Shown: piece by piece, positions 15,056 through 23,268 of the stretch
Position numbering within the stretch: the first letter of the stretch is position 1
Layout of the letters: each line of letters opens with the position of its first letter
Origin: Acetobacteraceae bacterium
GTDB lineage: Bacteria > Pseudomonadota > Alphaproteobacteria > Acetobacterales > Acetobacteraceae
DNA: 44,906 bases
Assembly: GCA_021732665.1 (NCBI GenBank)
Contig: JAKFUL010000014.1
Location: forward strand, 1-44,906
Direction: 5' to 3'
The notes under the pieces: generated by a model
Databases searched by the model: none
The model's input: the letters and a program-made list of their open reading frames with translations, nothing else
What the model was told of the DNA's origin: nothing
Position numbers and translations under genes: made by a program

Positions 15056-15322
15056 CTACCCGCCAAACAGGTCGAGAGTGCGGCTGAGCACGGCCGCCTT
15101 GTGATCAGTGATCAGCCGCATCGGCACGGTGGGCTTGCTCAGCGTCAGGGGCTCAGCCACCGCCATGGCGGCGCGCAGCGGTCGCGCCGCCTGGATGGTG
15201 GCCATGCCGGTGCCCGAAGCAGTTACGGCCTCGGTCGCGATGTAGAGCCGCCCGCCCAAGCCGATATAGTCGCCGGAGCCGACGGCCACCGTGTTTGCGG
15301 ATGCGTCGAGTTTCAACGCCAC
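15056..15322 (-). pseudogene. Phage tail-like protein fragment (remnant)
   Basis: An 88-residue frame that reads like the C-terminal part of a phage tail-type protein: GSGDYIGLGGRLYIATEAV, then GMATIQAARPLRAAMAVAEP, VPMRLITDHKAAVLS and a terminal DLFGG. The pattern of a GDYI beta strand, a RLYIAT strand and PLRAA is familiar from tailed-phage and prophage proteins. No other phage gene is nearby and the 5' part is missing: the similarity starts inside the 3' end of the ParD-like gene, in another frame. It is best read as a relic. Exact family unverified. Confidence 0.45.
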
Positions 15323-15509
15323 GCCCTTGTTCCGCGCGCAATGAAGTGAGCCCGGCCGCGATCTTCGCCCGGATATCGTCCATCTGCGCCTGGTCCCGTC
15401 GGATCAGATCGCGCACATAGTGGCTGGCGCTGGCATAGCGCCCGGCCTCGATACGCTGCTGCACCCAATCGCGCAGCGGGTCCGGCAGGGTCATGTTCAA
15501 GGATGCCAT
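15153..15509 (-). CDS. ParD-like antitoxin, C-terminus replaced by read-through into phage remnant
   Basis: The first 60 residues are a clear ParD/CopG ribbon-helix-helix antitoxin: MASLNMTLPDPLRDWVQQRI, GRYASASHYVRDLIRRDQ, then a helix DIRAKIAAGLTSLRAEQG. ParD usually ends after about 80-95 residues with a toxin-binding helix. Here, from about 15330, the frame enters the phage-like remnant and continues as Arg/His-rich, non-protein-like sequence to 118 residues. No parE toxin follows. ATG 15509 has a good RBS (GGAGAGG). It may still bind DNA; as a toxin-antitoxin pair it is broken. Confidence 0.65.
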   Translation of the reverse strand: MASLNMTLPDPLRDWVQQRIEAGRYASASHYVRDLIRRDQAQMDDIRAKIAAGLTSLRAEQGRGVETRRIRKHGGRRLRRLYRLGRAALHRDRGRNCFGHRHGHHPGGATAARRHGGG

Positions 15510-15668
15510 GAGCACCTCTCCTGACGGCAGTTCATGGCATGATCGACCAGTCCGGACAAGCAATTCGCTGAATGGCAGCCGGAGTCATGGGCGGAGAGAA
15601 AGAGCCGCTAAAATTCCCATTTATCTTGATTTTTTTCTTATTTCGGGCTACTCCTGCCGAATTTCAGT

Positions 15669-15692
15669 AGGTCGCCCCGGGCCAGGCGACCT
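15669..15692. repeat. Inverted repeat 1 of 3
   Basis: AGGTCGCC / GGCGACCT, a perfect 8-base stem with an 8-base loop. It is the first of three perfect hairpins in the 338-base gap between parD and the CoA-transferase gene. The rest of this gap holds an AT-rich stretch (15610-15650) and no gene that I can see. Confidence 0.5.
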
Positions 15693-15734
15693 GATCAGCC
15701 GGCACCGCGCGCATGGCCCGCGCGCAAGGCTTTT

Positions 15735-15756
15735 CCCCCCGGCCTGGCCCGGGGGG
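15735..15756. terminator. Inverted repeat 2 of 3, terminator-like
   Basis: CCCCCCGG / CCGGGGGG, a perfect 8-base stem with loop CCTGGC. It is flanked by TTTT before and TTT after, so it could weakly terminate plus-strand transcription. Minus-strand reading lacks a T-run. Confidence 0.35.
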
Positions 15757-15785
15757 TTTCCGCCTCGGTCGCCAAAACAACATCT

Positions 15786-15806
15786 TGTGGCCCACGCTTG
15801 GCCACA
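15786..15806. repeat. Inverted repeat 3 of 3
   Basis: TGTGGCC / GGCCACA, a perfect 7-base stem with a 7-base loop. It lies about 40 bases beyond the stop of the minus-strand CoA-transferase gene, so it may end that operon, though no T-run follows. Confidence 0.4.
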
Positions 15807-15847
15807 CACCACATCCGGTATTTGTCCGAATCGCGTCGTAAACCGGA

Positions 15848-17212
15848 TCAGGCCGCCCATTCCGCCGGGCTGCTGCCCAGCGGCCTGGCCGGGCCCTCCA
15901 TCGCCGGCGTGTCCGCGAGAATGGCGGCGTGCCGCACGGCGGTCAGCAGGCCGAAATCGCTGGGATGGGTTTCCAGCAGGTCGGCGATATCCTCCTGGCT
16001 GGGCTCGGTCGCGGAAAACCCATCCGGCACCCGCCCCAACCCGCGCAGCCACATGCCGGTACGCGCCAGCGACACCCGCACCCGCCAGCTGCCCCCCTCC
16101 TCCGCCCTGCGCAGCATGGCGGCCATCACCCCCATCGCCAGCAGATAGCCGCTGGCATGGTCCAGCGCCTGACAGGGCAGGACGCGCGGGGCGGCCTCTC
16201 CCGCCGCCGTGGCCTCATCGGCATTTATGCCTGTCGAGGTCTGGGTCAGGCTGTCAAACCCCCGCTTGCCGCCCCAGGGGCCGGTCACGCCATAGGCCGA
16301 GAGATGGCCGATGACGATGCCCGGCCGCAGCTCGGCCATGCGCTCGTCGGAAAAGCCGTGGCCGGCCAGGGCGCCCTCGCGATAGCTGCGCAGCACGGCG
16401 TCGGCGCCGGCAACCAGGCCAGCGAAGCGCGGGCCATCCACCCGCAGATCCAGCTCGGCGCAGCGTTTGCCCCGCCCCGTATCCATCACCAGCAGCGGGA
16501 TGGAGGGCAGATGCGGCGCGGTGATGTGCAGCACATCGGCGCCATGCGCCGCCAGGGTGCGCCCCGCCACGGGGCCGGCGATGACGCGGGTCAGGTCGAG
16601 CACCCGCAACCCCGCCAGCGGCCGGGCGGCAGCGGGTGGCAGGGGCGTGCGGGGCGCCTCGCCGATGCGCTCGATGGCGACGAGGGGCTGGGCGGCCAGG
16701 GCGGCGGCCTGCGGGTGGGCCAGCCACTCGGCATGGGTGCGGAAAGCCGAGACACAAAGGCCGGCGGCGGTGGCCTCGGTCTCGAACGCCACGCTGTCGC
16801 GCTTCAGCAGTTCGGCGGCCACGGCCTCACGCGTCGGCGCGCAGCCAAGCAACGCCAGGATGCCGGCACGGTGATGCGGGAAATTGGTGTGCAGGCGGAC
16901 GAAGCCGTCGCGCGAGGGGTAGAGGCCGGCGATGGCATCCCAGCCCTCGCCCCGGCCTTCCCCATCGATGCGCAGGTGGCGCTCGCTGCGGAATTCGACG
17001 GCGGCGTGGCGCATATCCACGGCCACGCTTTGCATGTCAGCGCCGCGGGCGGCGTGGATGGCGGCGGCGACCAGACCGCTGGCGGCGATGCTGCCCCGGG
17101 CCGCGGCATCGACGCGGAAGGAGGAGCGCAGCACCGGCTCGGCGCCGGTGAGGATGGCGTGGTCGGCAAGGCCCGGCGGCAGGCCGGCACCCTGGAGGAT
17201 GTCACTGATCAT
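15848..17212 (-). CDS. Family III CoA-transferase (CaiB/BaiF)
   Basis: A 454-residue CaiB/BaiF-type CoA-transferase. The core Rossmann-like start is internal (about residue 200): PLAGLRVLDLTRVIAGPVAG. It is followed by RGKRCAELDLR, LRSYREGAL and VIGHLSAYGVTGPWGGKRGF. The N-terminal 190 residues resemble a degenerate second half-domain, an arrangement seen in longer members. Family members move CoA between carboxylates such as oxalate/formyl-CoA or carnitine. As the last gene of an oxalurate/allophanate-type operon it could activate oxalate or a related acid, but the substrate cannot be read from sequence. Confidence 0.85.
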   Translation of the reverse strand: MISDILQGAGLPPGLADHAILTGAEPVLRSSFRVDAAARGSIAASGLVAAAIHAARGADMQSVAVDMRHAAVEFRSERHLRIDGEGRGEGWDAIAGLYPSRDGFVRLHTNFPHHRAGILALLGCAPTREAVAAELLKRDSVAFETEATAAGLCVSAFRTHAEWLAHPQAAALAAQPLVAIERIGEAPRTPLPPAAARPLAGLRVLDLTRVIAGPVAGRTLAAHGADVLHITAPHLPSIPLLVMDTGRGKRCAELDLRVDGPRFAGLVAGADAVLRSYREGALAGHGFSDERMAELRPGIVIGHLSAYGVTGPWGGKRGFDSLTQTSTGINADEATAAGEAAPRVLPCQALDHASGYLLAMGVMAAMLRRAEEGGSWRVRVSLARTGMWLRGLGRVPDGFSATEPSQEDIADLLETHPSDFGLLTAVRHAAILADTPAMEGPARPLGSSPAEWAA

Positions 17213-17257
17213 GCCCGGCAGGCTTGCACGGCGCCGGGGGGCGCGCCAGGGATGGCC

Positions 17258-17632
17258 TCAGCCGGACAGGCTCACATGCGCCGCCACCACCCGCCAGCCT
17301 TCGCCGGGGAAGCGCACCCAGCTCTGCGTCTGCCGGCCCACCCGGGTCATGCCCGGCCTGGTGAACTCGGTCCAGGCGATGCCGTGATCGGGGCCATAGG
17401 TGGTGATGATGGTGCGGGTCAGCACACGCTCGGCCTGCGGCCCGCGGCCGGCGCGGAAGGCGGCGATCTCGGCATGGCCGTAGAGGTGTTCGTTCACCCC
17501 GTAGCGCACCGTTTCCGGCGCCACCTTGAAGATCTCGTCCAGCACCGGGACGTCGTTGGTGTTCAGCGCCACCTCGTAGCGGTTGAAGGCGGCGGTGAGT
17601 TCAGCCAGGGCGGCGGGGTTGTTCACGTCCAT
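17258..17632 (-). CDS. hpxZ: HpxZ, oxalurate-catabolism protein (SnoaL-like fold)
   Basis: A 124-residue protein matching HpxZ: an N-terminal helix pair (LTAAFNRYEVALNTND), then VPVLDEIFKVAPETVRYGVNE, GHAEIAAFRAGRG, and a C-terminal beta sheet (GRQTQSWVRF, WRVVAAHVSLSG). The fold is NTF2/SnoaL-like. In Klebsiella, hpxZ belongs to the hpx purine/oxalurate cluster; its biochemical role is not settled. It follows the allophanate hydrolase-like gene closely (53 bases) in the same direction, which supports a ureide pathway. Confidence 0.85.
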   Translation of the reverse strand: MDVNNPAALAELTAAFNRYEVALNTNDVPVLDEIFKVAPETVRYGVNEHLYGHAEIAAFRAGRGPQAERVLTRTIITTYGPDHGIAWTEFTRPGMTRVGRQTQSWVRFPGEGWRVVAAHVSLSG

Positions 17633-17685
17633 GCGGGCTCTCCTCTGCACGGCGATGTGCGGCAGGCTCGGTGCGGGCGGAAGGG

Positions 17686-19389
17686 CTATTTCGCCGCCAG
17701 ATGCGCCCGCCAGCCGCCCAGCGCCGAAATATCGGGCAGCCCTGCCACGCCAACAGGCTCGGCGATGAAGCCGAGGGGGGTGGAGCCGTCCTCCAGCCTG
17801 ATGCGGGTGAAGCCGAGGGGTGGGGGGATTTCGGCAAGGAAGGGGCCGAGCGAGGCGGCGGGAATGGCCCAGACCTCGCCCAGGATGGCCACCCCGCCCT
17901 CGGCCACCCGGAGCATGCCGGGCCTGGGACCCATGTCGAAGAGGCGGTACTCGGCGGTGGTGCGGCCCTCGGCGATGAAGCGCCCGCCATGGCGCAGCAC
18001 CTGGTGATTGAGGGGCAGGCCGGACATGTGGGCGCCGATGCAGAACAGGGCAATCTCGTCCTCGGCCGGCGCCGGCTTGGGCCACACCTCGCCCACGAAA
18101 CCGGCGCCCAGGGCGGCCAGGCGGGCTTCGGAAAAGGCGGGGCCGACCAGCGTGACGCCGCAGGGCACGCCATCGGCGCGGCGGCCATTGCGCACCGCCA
18201 GCGCCGCCAGGTCACACAGATTGACGAAATTCGTGTAGGTGCCCAGGCGTGAATTGGCGGCGATGGGTGCGGCTTCCAGCTCGGCCAGAGTGGGCAGTCC
18301 GGGATGGGTGGGCAGCAGCAGCGCATCGGCCTCGGCGAACAGGTTTTTCGCGTGCAGCCGGGCCTGCGCGGCGGCGTGGAAATCGCCGAAGGCGTCGACC
18401 GTCAGCTTGGACAGCCCGCCCTCCAGGATGGCGCGGGTGACGGGGTGCAGGGTTTCGGGCTTGTGCTCGACGCGGTCGCGGATGGCCTCGGTGCGCTCGG
18501 CCACCCAGGCGCCCTCGTAGAGCCTGCGGGCGACGGCCAGCAGGGGGGCGATATTGACGCGGATGATGCTAGCGCCGAGTTCCTGCATGCGGGCGATGGC
18601 GGCGTCGAAGCGGGCGGCGTCGCCCGCGGTGTCGAAGACCAGCTGTTCGGCCAGCGGCACGGCAATGCGGTTGCTGGAGGGGCGCCCGCCGGGGGGCGCG
18701 GTTCGGGAATAGGGGTCCTGCGGGTCGGGGCCCGCGATCACGCTCAGCACCTCCGACGCATCGGCGACGGAATGCGCGAAAATGCTCACGCAATCCAGGC
18801 TGCGGCAGGCCGGCACCACGCCGCGTGTCGGCACCAGGCCCAGGCTGGGCTTGAGGCCGACAAGCTCCTGCGCCGCCGCCGGCACGCGTCCGCTGCCGGC
18901 GGTGTCGGTGCCCAGCGAAAACACCGCGATGCCGGCGGCGACGGCGGTGGCCGAGCCGCTGGAGGAACCGCCGGGGATATGGCCGGGCAGCAGCGCGTTG
19001 CGGGGCGTGCCATAGGGGCTGCGCACGCCCACCAGGCCGGTGGCGAACTGGTCCAGATTGACCTTGCCCAGCAGCAGGGCGCCGGCGGCCAGCAGGCGGG
19101 CGACGACGGGGGCGTCTTCGTCAGGGATATGGGCGAAGTCGGGGCAGGCCGCCGTGGTGGGAAGGCCCGCGCAGTCGATGTTGTCCTTCACCACGAAGGG
19201 GATGCCGTGCAGCGGCCCGGGCGGCAGGTTGGCGGCGCGGGCCAGCAGGTCCCCGGCCGCTACGGCGCTGATGAACAGCGCCGGGTCGGCGAAGGCGGCG
19301 ATCCGGTCCAACGCGGCCCGGGCCACCGCCACGGGCGAACCGCCCGCCGCGTAGAATTCCCGCAGCGCGGCAATGGACGAAAAATTCAA
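17686..19389 (-). CDS. atzF: Allophanate hydrolase-like amidase (AtzF type)
   Basis: A 567-residue amidase-signature enzyme. The Ser-Ser-Lys triad is visible: Lys68 (FVVKDNID), Ser142 (GGSSSGSA) and Ser166 (GTDTAGSGRVP). The spacings of 74 and 24 equal those of Pseudomonas AtzF. The C-terminal domain (about 450-567, IALFCIGAHMSGLPLNHQV, GFIAEPVG) is the allophanate hydrolase C-terminal fold. It hydrolyses allophanate to ammonia and carbon dioxide, or a related oxalurate or ureide amide. The start is TTG 19389, overlapping the previous stop (TTGA), so translation is coupled. No urea carboxylase is in the window, so an hpx-type substrate is possible. Confidence 0.87.
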   Translation of the reverse strand: MNFSSIAALREFYAAGGSPVAVARAALDRIAAFADPALFISAVAAGDLLARAANLPPGPLHGIPFVVKDNIDCAGLPTTAACPDFAHIPDEDAPVVARLLAAGALLLGKVNLDQFATGLVGVRSPYGTPRNALLPGHIPGGSSSGSATAVAAGIAVFSLGTDTAGSGRVPAAAQELVGLKPSLGLVPTRGVVPACRSLDCVSIFAHSVADASEVLSVIAGPDPQDPYSRTAPPGGRPSSNRIAVPLAEQLVFDTAGDAARFDAAIARMQELGASIIRVNIAPLLAVARRLYEGAWVAERTEAIRDRVEHKPETLHPVTRAILEGGLSKLTVDAFGDFHAAAQARLHAKNLFAEADALLLPTHPGLPTLAELEAAPIAANSRLGTYTNFVNLCDLAALAVRNGRRADGVPCGVTLVGPAFSEARLAALGAGFVGEVWPKPAPAEDEIALFCIGAHMSGLPLNHQVLRHGGRFIAEGRTTAEYRLFDMGPRPGMLRVAEGGVAILGEVWAIPAASLGPFLAEIPPPLGFTRIRLEDGSTPLGFIAEPVGVAGLPDISALGGWRAHLAAK

Positions 19390-20192
19390 CGCAGCAGCTC
19401 CGCCGCCACCCGCAGCAGCGCGCCATCGGGGCGGCGCAACGTCTCCAGGATGGTGAAATGATTGGCGGCCGGGACCGGCACCAGCGGGCCGGGCGCATGC
19501 GCCGCCGCGCGCATGGCGTGGAAGTCGCGGGATTGGCGGCAGAGTTCGGGCAGTTCGGCGCTGCCATAGGCGATGGCCATGGGTTTCTGCACCACCGGGC
19601 GGCGGATGGGCGAGAGGCTCATGATCTCCTCATCCTTCAGTGCGAGTTTTTCGTTGAGATAGGTGTCGCGGACCGGCCCCAGCTCGAAAATGCCGGAGAT
19701 GGCCAGCCCCGCCACCACCGCCGGGTGCTCGGCCCCCATGGCGGTGAGGTGGCCGCCGGCCGACCAGCCGCTCAGCACGATGGGGCCGGTCATGCCGTGT
19801 TCGGCACCATGGGCGCTCAGCCAGTCGAGTGCCGCATGCACCTGCCAGGTGATCTGGGTGAGGCTGGCATCGGGGGCCAGGGCATAGCCGTTCAGCGCGA
19901 AGCCCCAGCCCATGGCCCGCGCTCCCTCGGCCATGTTCCAGAAATCCTGCCGGCGGTTGCGCTGCCAGTAGCCGCCATGGATGAAGACCAGGATGGGGGC
20001 GCCGGCTTCGCTGGCGGGCCAGAGGTCCCATTGCTCGCGCTCACTGGGGCCGAAGGCCATACCGGCCAGTGGCGGCGGCATCAACGCCGAGGCGGCGAGG
20101 CGCTCGGCGATCAGCGCCGGCGCGTCGGGCACGGCCGCGTTGTTGTTGTAGGCCAGGTCGCGCTGTTCCTGGCTGAGCGTGGACCAATCCAT
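19386..20192 (-). CDS. Alpha/beta hydrolase (kynurenine formamidase-like)
   Basis: A 268-residue alpha/beta hydrolase. Oxyanion motif FIHGGYW, nucleophile elbow GWSAGGH, and a late His in NHFTI are present; DASLTQI and the YNNNAAVPD start resemble kynurenine formamidase-type esterases. The ATG at 20192 shares its A with the previous stop (TGATG). It probably cleaves an amide, formamide or ester intermediate of the operon's substrate. Specific reaction unknown. Confidence 0.82.
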   Translation of the reverse strand: MDWSTLSQEQRDLAYNNNAAVPDAPALIAERLAASALMPPPLAGMAFGPSEREQWDLWPASEAGAPILVFIHGGYWQRNRRQDFWNMAEGARAMGWGFALNGYALAPDASLTQITWQVHAALDWLSAHGAEHGMTGPIVLSGWSAGGHLTAMGAEHPAVVAGLAISGIFELGPVRDTYLNEKLALKDEEIMSLSPIRRPVVQKPMAIAYGSAELPELCRQSRDFHAMRAAAHAPGPLVPVPAANHFTILETLRRPDGALLRVAAELLR

Positions 20193-21169
20193 CACGTGAT
20201 CACCCGAATGGGGGCGCCGGCCTGCCAGGCCTGGATGGCCTCGACCGCGCCGTGGAAATAGGCGGCGTAGTTTTCCTCGGAGACATAACCGAGATGGGGC
20301 AGCAGCATGGTGCGGGGTGCTGCCAGGATGGGGTGGTTGGCCGGCAATGGCTCCTGGTCGAAGACATCGATGCCGGCGCCGGCGATGCGGCCTTCGTGCA
20401 GCGCGGCCAGCAAAGCGGGCTGGTCGATCAGCGGCCCGCGCGAGGTGTTGACGATGATCGCGCTGGGTTTCATGGCCGCGATCTCGGCCGCGCCCACGAT
20501 CCCGCGTGAGCGGTCGGAGAGGATGAGGTGCAGGCTGATCACATCGGCCTGGGCGAAAAGCTCGGCCTTCTCCACGCGGGTGGCGCCCACCGCCGCCGCC
20601 GCTTCCGGCGTCAGGTTCTGCGACCAGGCGATCACCTTCATCCCGAAGGCCTGCGCCACCTTCGCCACCCGGCCGCCCAGCTTGCCCAGGCCGACCACGC
20701 CGAGCGTCTTGCCTTCCACGGTACGGCCGAGATGGCCGGTGCTGAGCATCTGCTGCCATGTGCCGGCGCGCAGATTGTCCTGCTGCTCGGGCAGGCCGCG
20801 CATCAGGCCCAGGATCAGGCCCCAGGTGATGTCCACCGTCGGCGCGCCGAAGCTCGACGTGCCGCAAAAGGTGATGCCGCGCTCGGCGCAGGCGGTGGCG
20901 TCGATGCCGCGGTTGCGTTCGCCCGTCGTGACCAGCAGCTTGAGGTTGGGCAGGCGTTCGATCAGCGCGCGGTTGAAGGGGGTGCGCTCGCGCATCGCCA
21001 GGATGCCATCGAAGGGCAACAGCCGGGCGACCAGCGCGTCCTGATCGGTGATGGTGTCCTGGAAGACGGTCTTCTCGAGTCCCGGCAGCTTCTCCCATGG
21101 CCCTCGGCCCAATGTCGCCCCCTGATAATCATCGAGGATGGCGAGGCGGGAGAGGCTGGGCATGGGCAT
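20192..21169 (-). CDS. D-isomer-specific 2-hydroxyacid dehydrogenase
   Basis: A 325-residue NAD(P)-dependent 2-hydroxyacid dehydrogenase. Substrate domain with TTGERNRGID, then a nucleotide-binding domain with VVGLGKLGGRVAKV and NTSRGPLIDQPAL (catalytic Arg). The catalytic His is in LPHLGY. The family interconverts 2-hydroxy and 2-keto acids such as glyoxylate or hydroxypyruvate; glyoxylate from ureide breakdown would fit. ATG 21169 was taken over a TTG at 21187; ATG 21163 is also possible. It is the first gene of the minus-strand operon. Confidence 0.85.
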   Translation of the reverse strand: MPMPSLSRLAILDDYQGATLGRGPWEKLPGLEKTVFQDTITDQDALVARLLPFDGILAMRERTPFNRALIERLPNLKLLVTTGERNRGIDATACAERGITFCGTSSFGAPTVDITWGLILGLMRGLPEQQDNLRAGTWQQMLSTGHLGRTVEGKTLGVVGLGKLGGRVAKVAQAFGMKVIAWSQNLTPEAAAAVGATRVEKAELFAQADVISLHLILSDRSRGIVGAAEIAAMKPSAIIVNTSRGPLIDQPALLAALHEGRIAGAGIDVFDQEPLPANHPILAAPRTMLLPHLGYVSEENYAAYFHGAVEAIQAWQAGAPIRVIT

Positions 21170-21333
21170 ATCCTGTTGCTCAGGCAAAAAGGCGGGTAAT
21201 TTCGGGCTTCGTCAATGGTCAGCCCCCGTGATCCCCGTTATCCACCGGCATCCGCACTATCGCCCTGGCTTCAGCACTCGTTAAGGTGGAAGTTTGAGGC
21301 ACACGCAGAATTCGAGAGGGCCATAAGCGCCGC

Positions 21334-22104
21334 ATGTCCGCCGCCGCAGAACCCAAGCCGATCACGGCCGCCGTGCACACCCTGCCGGGCGCCGATGCCT
21401 TCCGGCTGCGCGCGGGGAATTTCAACCTGCTCGTGCTGCGGCTGCTGGATGGGCGGCCCGAGGTGGTGCTGCCCGCTCTCGGCGACCAGTTTCGCCGCGC
21501 GCCGGGCTTCCTGCGATTCGCGCCCATCGCGATCAGCCTGGATGATTTGCAGCTCTCCCCGGCCGAGGTGGATTTCGCCGGGCTTGTCGCGGGGATGCGG
21601 GCCTTGGACATCATGCCCATCGGCGTCGTCGGCGGCTCGCCCGCCATGCGCCAGGCGGCGACCGCGGCGGGGCTTTCCACGTTGCGCCAGGCCGGGGGCG
21701 TGGAGACCGAACCCGCCTCCCCAGCGCCCGCGCCCGAACCTGCCCCAGTCGTGCAGCCCGATTTCCGTGGTTCCGGCCGCTCCGCCATGCTGGTCACGCA
21801 GCCCGTGCGGTCGGGCAGCCGGATCTATGCCGAGGGCGCCGATCTGATCATCACCGCGACCGTCAATCCGGGCGCCGAGGTGATCGCGGATGGCAATATC
21901 CATGTCTATGGCGCACTGCGCGGCCGGGCCGTGGCCGGCGCCAACGAGAACCCCGATGCGCGCGTCTTCGCGCTGAATTTCGACCCCGAGCTCATCGCCA
22001 TCGCCGGCTTCTACGCCGTGCGCGAGGGCCTGACAGGCGCGCCGATCGGCAAGCCCGTGCAGGTGCGCCTCGATGGCGAGGCGCTGCGGTTCGAGAAATT
22101 ATAG
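21334..22104 (+). CDS. minC: Septum-site-determining protein MinC
   Basis: A 256-residue MinC. The N-terminal domain (to about 115) opposes FtsZ assembly. A Pro/Ala linker (PAPAPEPAPV) follows. The C-terminal beta-helix is very characteristic: GSRIYAEGADLIITATVN, GAEVIADGNIHVYGALRGR, and PELIAIAGFY. It acts with MinD at the poles to block polar division. First of minC-minD-minE with tight spacing; minD starts 10 bases later. Confidence 0.95.
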   Translation: MSAAAEPKPITAAVHTLPGADAFRLRAGNFNLLVLRLLDGRPEVVLPALGDQFRRAPGFLRFAPIAISLDDLQLSPAEVDFAGLVAGMRALDIMPIGVVGGSPAMRQAATAAGLSTLRQAGGVETEPASPAPAPEPAPVVQPDFRGSGRSAMLVTQPVRSGSRIYAEGADLIITATVNPGAEVIADGNIHVYGALRGRAVAGANENPDARVFALNFDPELIAIAGFYAVREGLTGAPIGKPVQVRLDGEALRFEKL

Positions 22105-22114
22105 GAGCCCCCCC

Positions 22115-22948
22115 GTGGCACATGCATCCCAGGTCATCACCGTCACCTCGGGCAAGGGGGGCGTGGGCAAGACCACCTCCTCGGCCGCCATCGCCACCGG
22201 CCTGGCCCAGCGCGGCAAGCGCACGGTGGTGATCGATTTCGACGTCGGCCTGCGCAATCTAGACCTGATCATGGGGGTCGAGCGCCGGGTGGTGTTCGAC
22301 ATCGTCAACGTGATCAATGGCGAGGCCAAACTCAATCAGGCCCTGATCAAGGACAAGCGGGTGGAGGGGCTCTACATCCTCCCCGCCAGCCAGACACGGG
22401 ACAAGGACGCGCTGAGCCGCGAAGGCGTCGGCACCATCATCGAGGAATTGATGAAGGAGTTCGACTGCGTGCTGTGCGACAGCCCCGCCGGCATCGAGAA
22501 GGGCGCGCTGCTGGCATTGTATTACGCCGACGAGGCGATCGTGGTGACCAACCCGGAAGTCAGCTCGGTGCGCGACAGCGACCGCATCCTGGGCGTGATC
22601 CAAAGCCGCTCCAAGCGGGCCGAGGAGAAGCGCGAGCCCGTGAAGGAGCATCTGCTGGTCACGCGCTATGATCCGGTGCGGGTGGAGCGCGGCGAAATGC
22701 TCAAGCTGGAGGATATCCGCGAGATCCTGGCCATCCCGCTGCTGGGCGTGATTCCGGAGAGCGAGAGCGTGCTCAAGGCGTCGAACACCGGAAACCCGGT
22801 GATCATGGATGTCGAGAGCCCGGCGGGCCAGGCCTATACCGACGCGGTCGGGCGCTTCCTGGGCGACAACCGGCCACACCGGTTCCTCGAAGTGGAGAAA
22901 AAGAAAACCGGGCTGTTCGGCAGGCTCTTCGGCGGGAGGGCCGCGTGA
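22115..22948 (+). CDS. minD: Septum-site-determining ATPase MinD
   Basis: A 277-residue deviant-Walker ATPase: TVTSGKGGVGKTTSSAA holds both lysines (14 and 19), DFDVGLRNLDLIMG is switch I, and CDSPAGIEKGALLAL is the Walker B region. The C-terminal amphipathic membrane-targeting helix ends KKKTGLFGRLFGG. GTG 22115 follows AGGAG at 22102-22106 and matches the family start. MinD recruits MinC to the membrane and is released by MinE. Confidence 0.96.
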   Translation: MAHASQVITVTSGKGGVGKTTSSAAIATGLAQRGKRTVVIDFDVGLRNLDLIMGVERRVVFDIVNVINGEAKLNQALIKDKRVEGLYILPASQTRDKDALSREGVGTIIEELMKEFDCVLCDSPAGIEKGALLALYYADEAIVVTNPEVSSVRDSDRILGVIQSRSKRAEEKREPVKEHLLVTRYDPVRVERGEMLKLEDIREILAIPLLGVIPESESVLKASNTGNPVIMDVESPAGQAYTDAVGRFLGDNRPHRFLEVEKKKTGLFGRLFGGRAA

Positions 22949-23232
22949 TGTCCTGGCTGGATATCTTTCGCTCGCGCGAGAAACCCAAACCCGCCACGGC
23001 CGAGTTGGCCAAGGACCGGCTGCAGATCATCCTGGCGCATGAGCGCGTGGGCCGGGGGCGGGAGGATTTCCTGCCGAAGCTGCAACAGGAACTGATCGCC
23101 GTCGTCGCCCGCTATGTCGCTGTGGACCCGGACAAGGTGAGCGTGAACCTGGAGCGTGGCTCGGGCATGAGCACGCTGGCGATCGGGATCGAGCTGCCCA
23201 GCCCGGGCAATGCGGGGCGCAACGCGGCCTGA
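22948..23232 (+). CDS. minE: Cell-division topological specificity factor MinE
   Basis: A 94-residue MinE. N-terminal membrane/MinD-contact segment MSWLDIFRSR, then AKDRLQIILAHERVGRG and the dimerising domain FLPKLQQELIAVVARYV. It stimulates MinD ATPase to set up oscillation. ATG 22948 overlaps the minD stop (TGATG). Confidence 0.95.
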   Translation: MSWLDIFRSREKPKPATAELAKDRLQIILAHERVGRGREDFLPKLQQELIAVVARYVAVDPDKVSVNLERGSGMSTLAIGIELPSPGNAGRNAA

Positions 23233-23268
23233 GTTTCGGGTTTTCGTCTGCCGGTGTAGCCTGCCGCC

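Noticed and set aside
15056..15847. Intact prophage or insertion sequence
   Set aside because: Only one phage-like fragment; no transposase, integrase or terminal repeats were seen.
15929..18007. 692-codon plus frame opposite the CoA-transferase and HpxZ
   Set aside because: His/Gly/Arg-rich shadow without domains.
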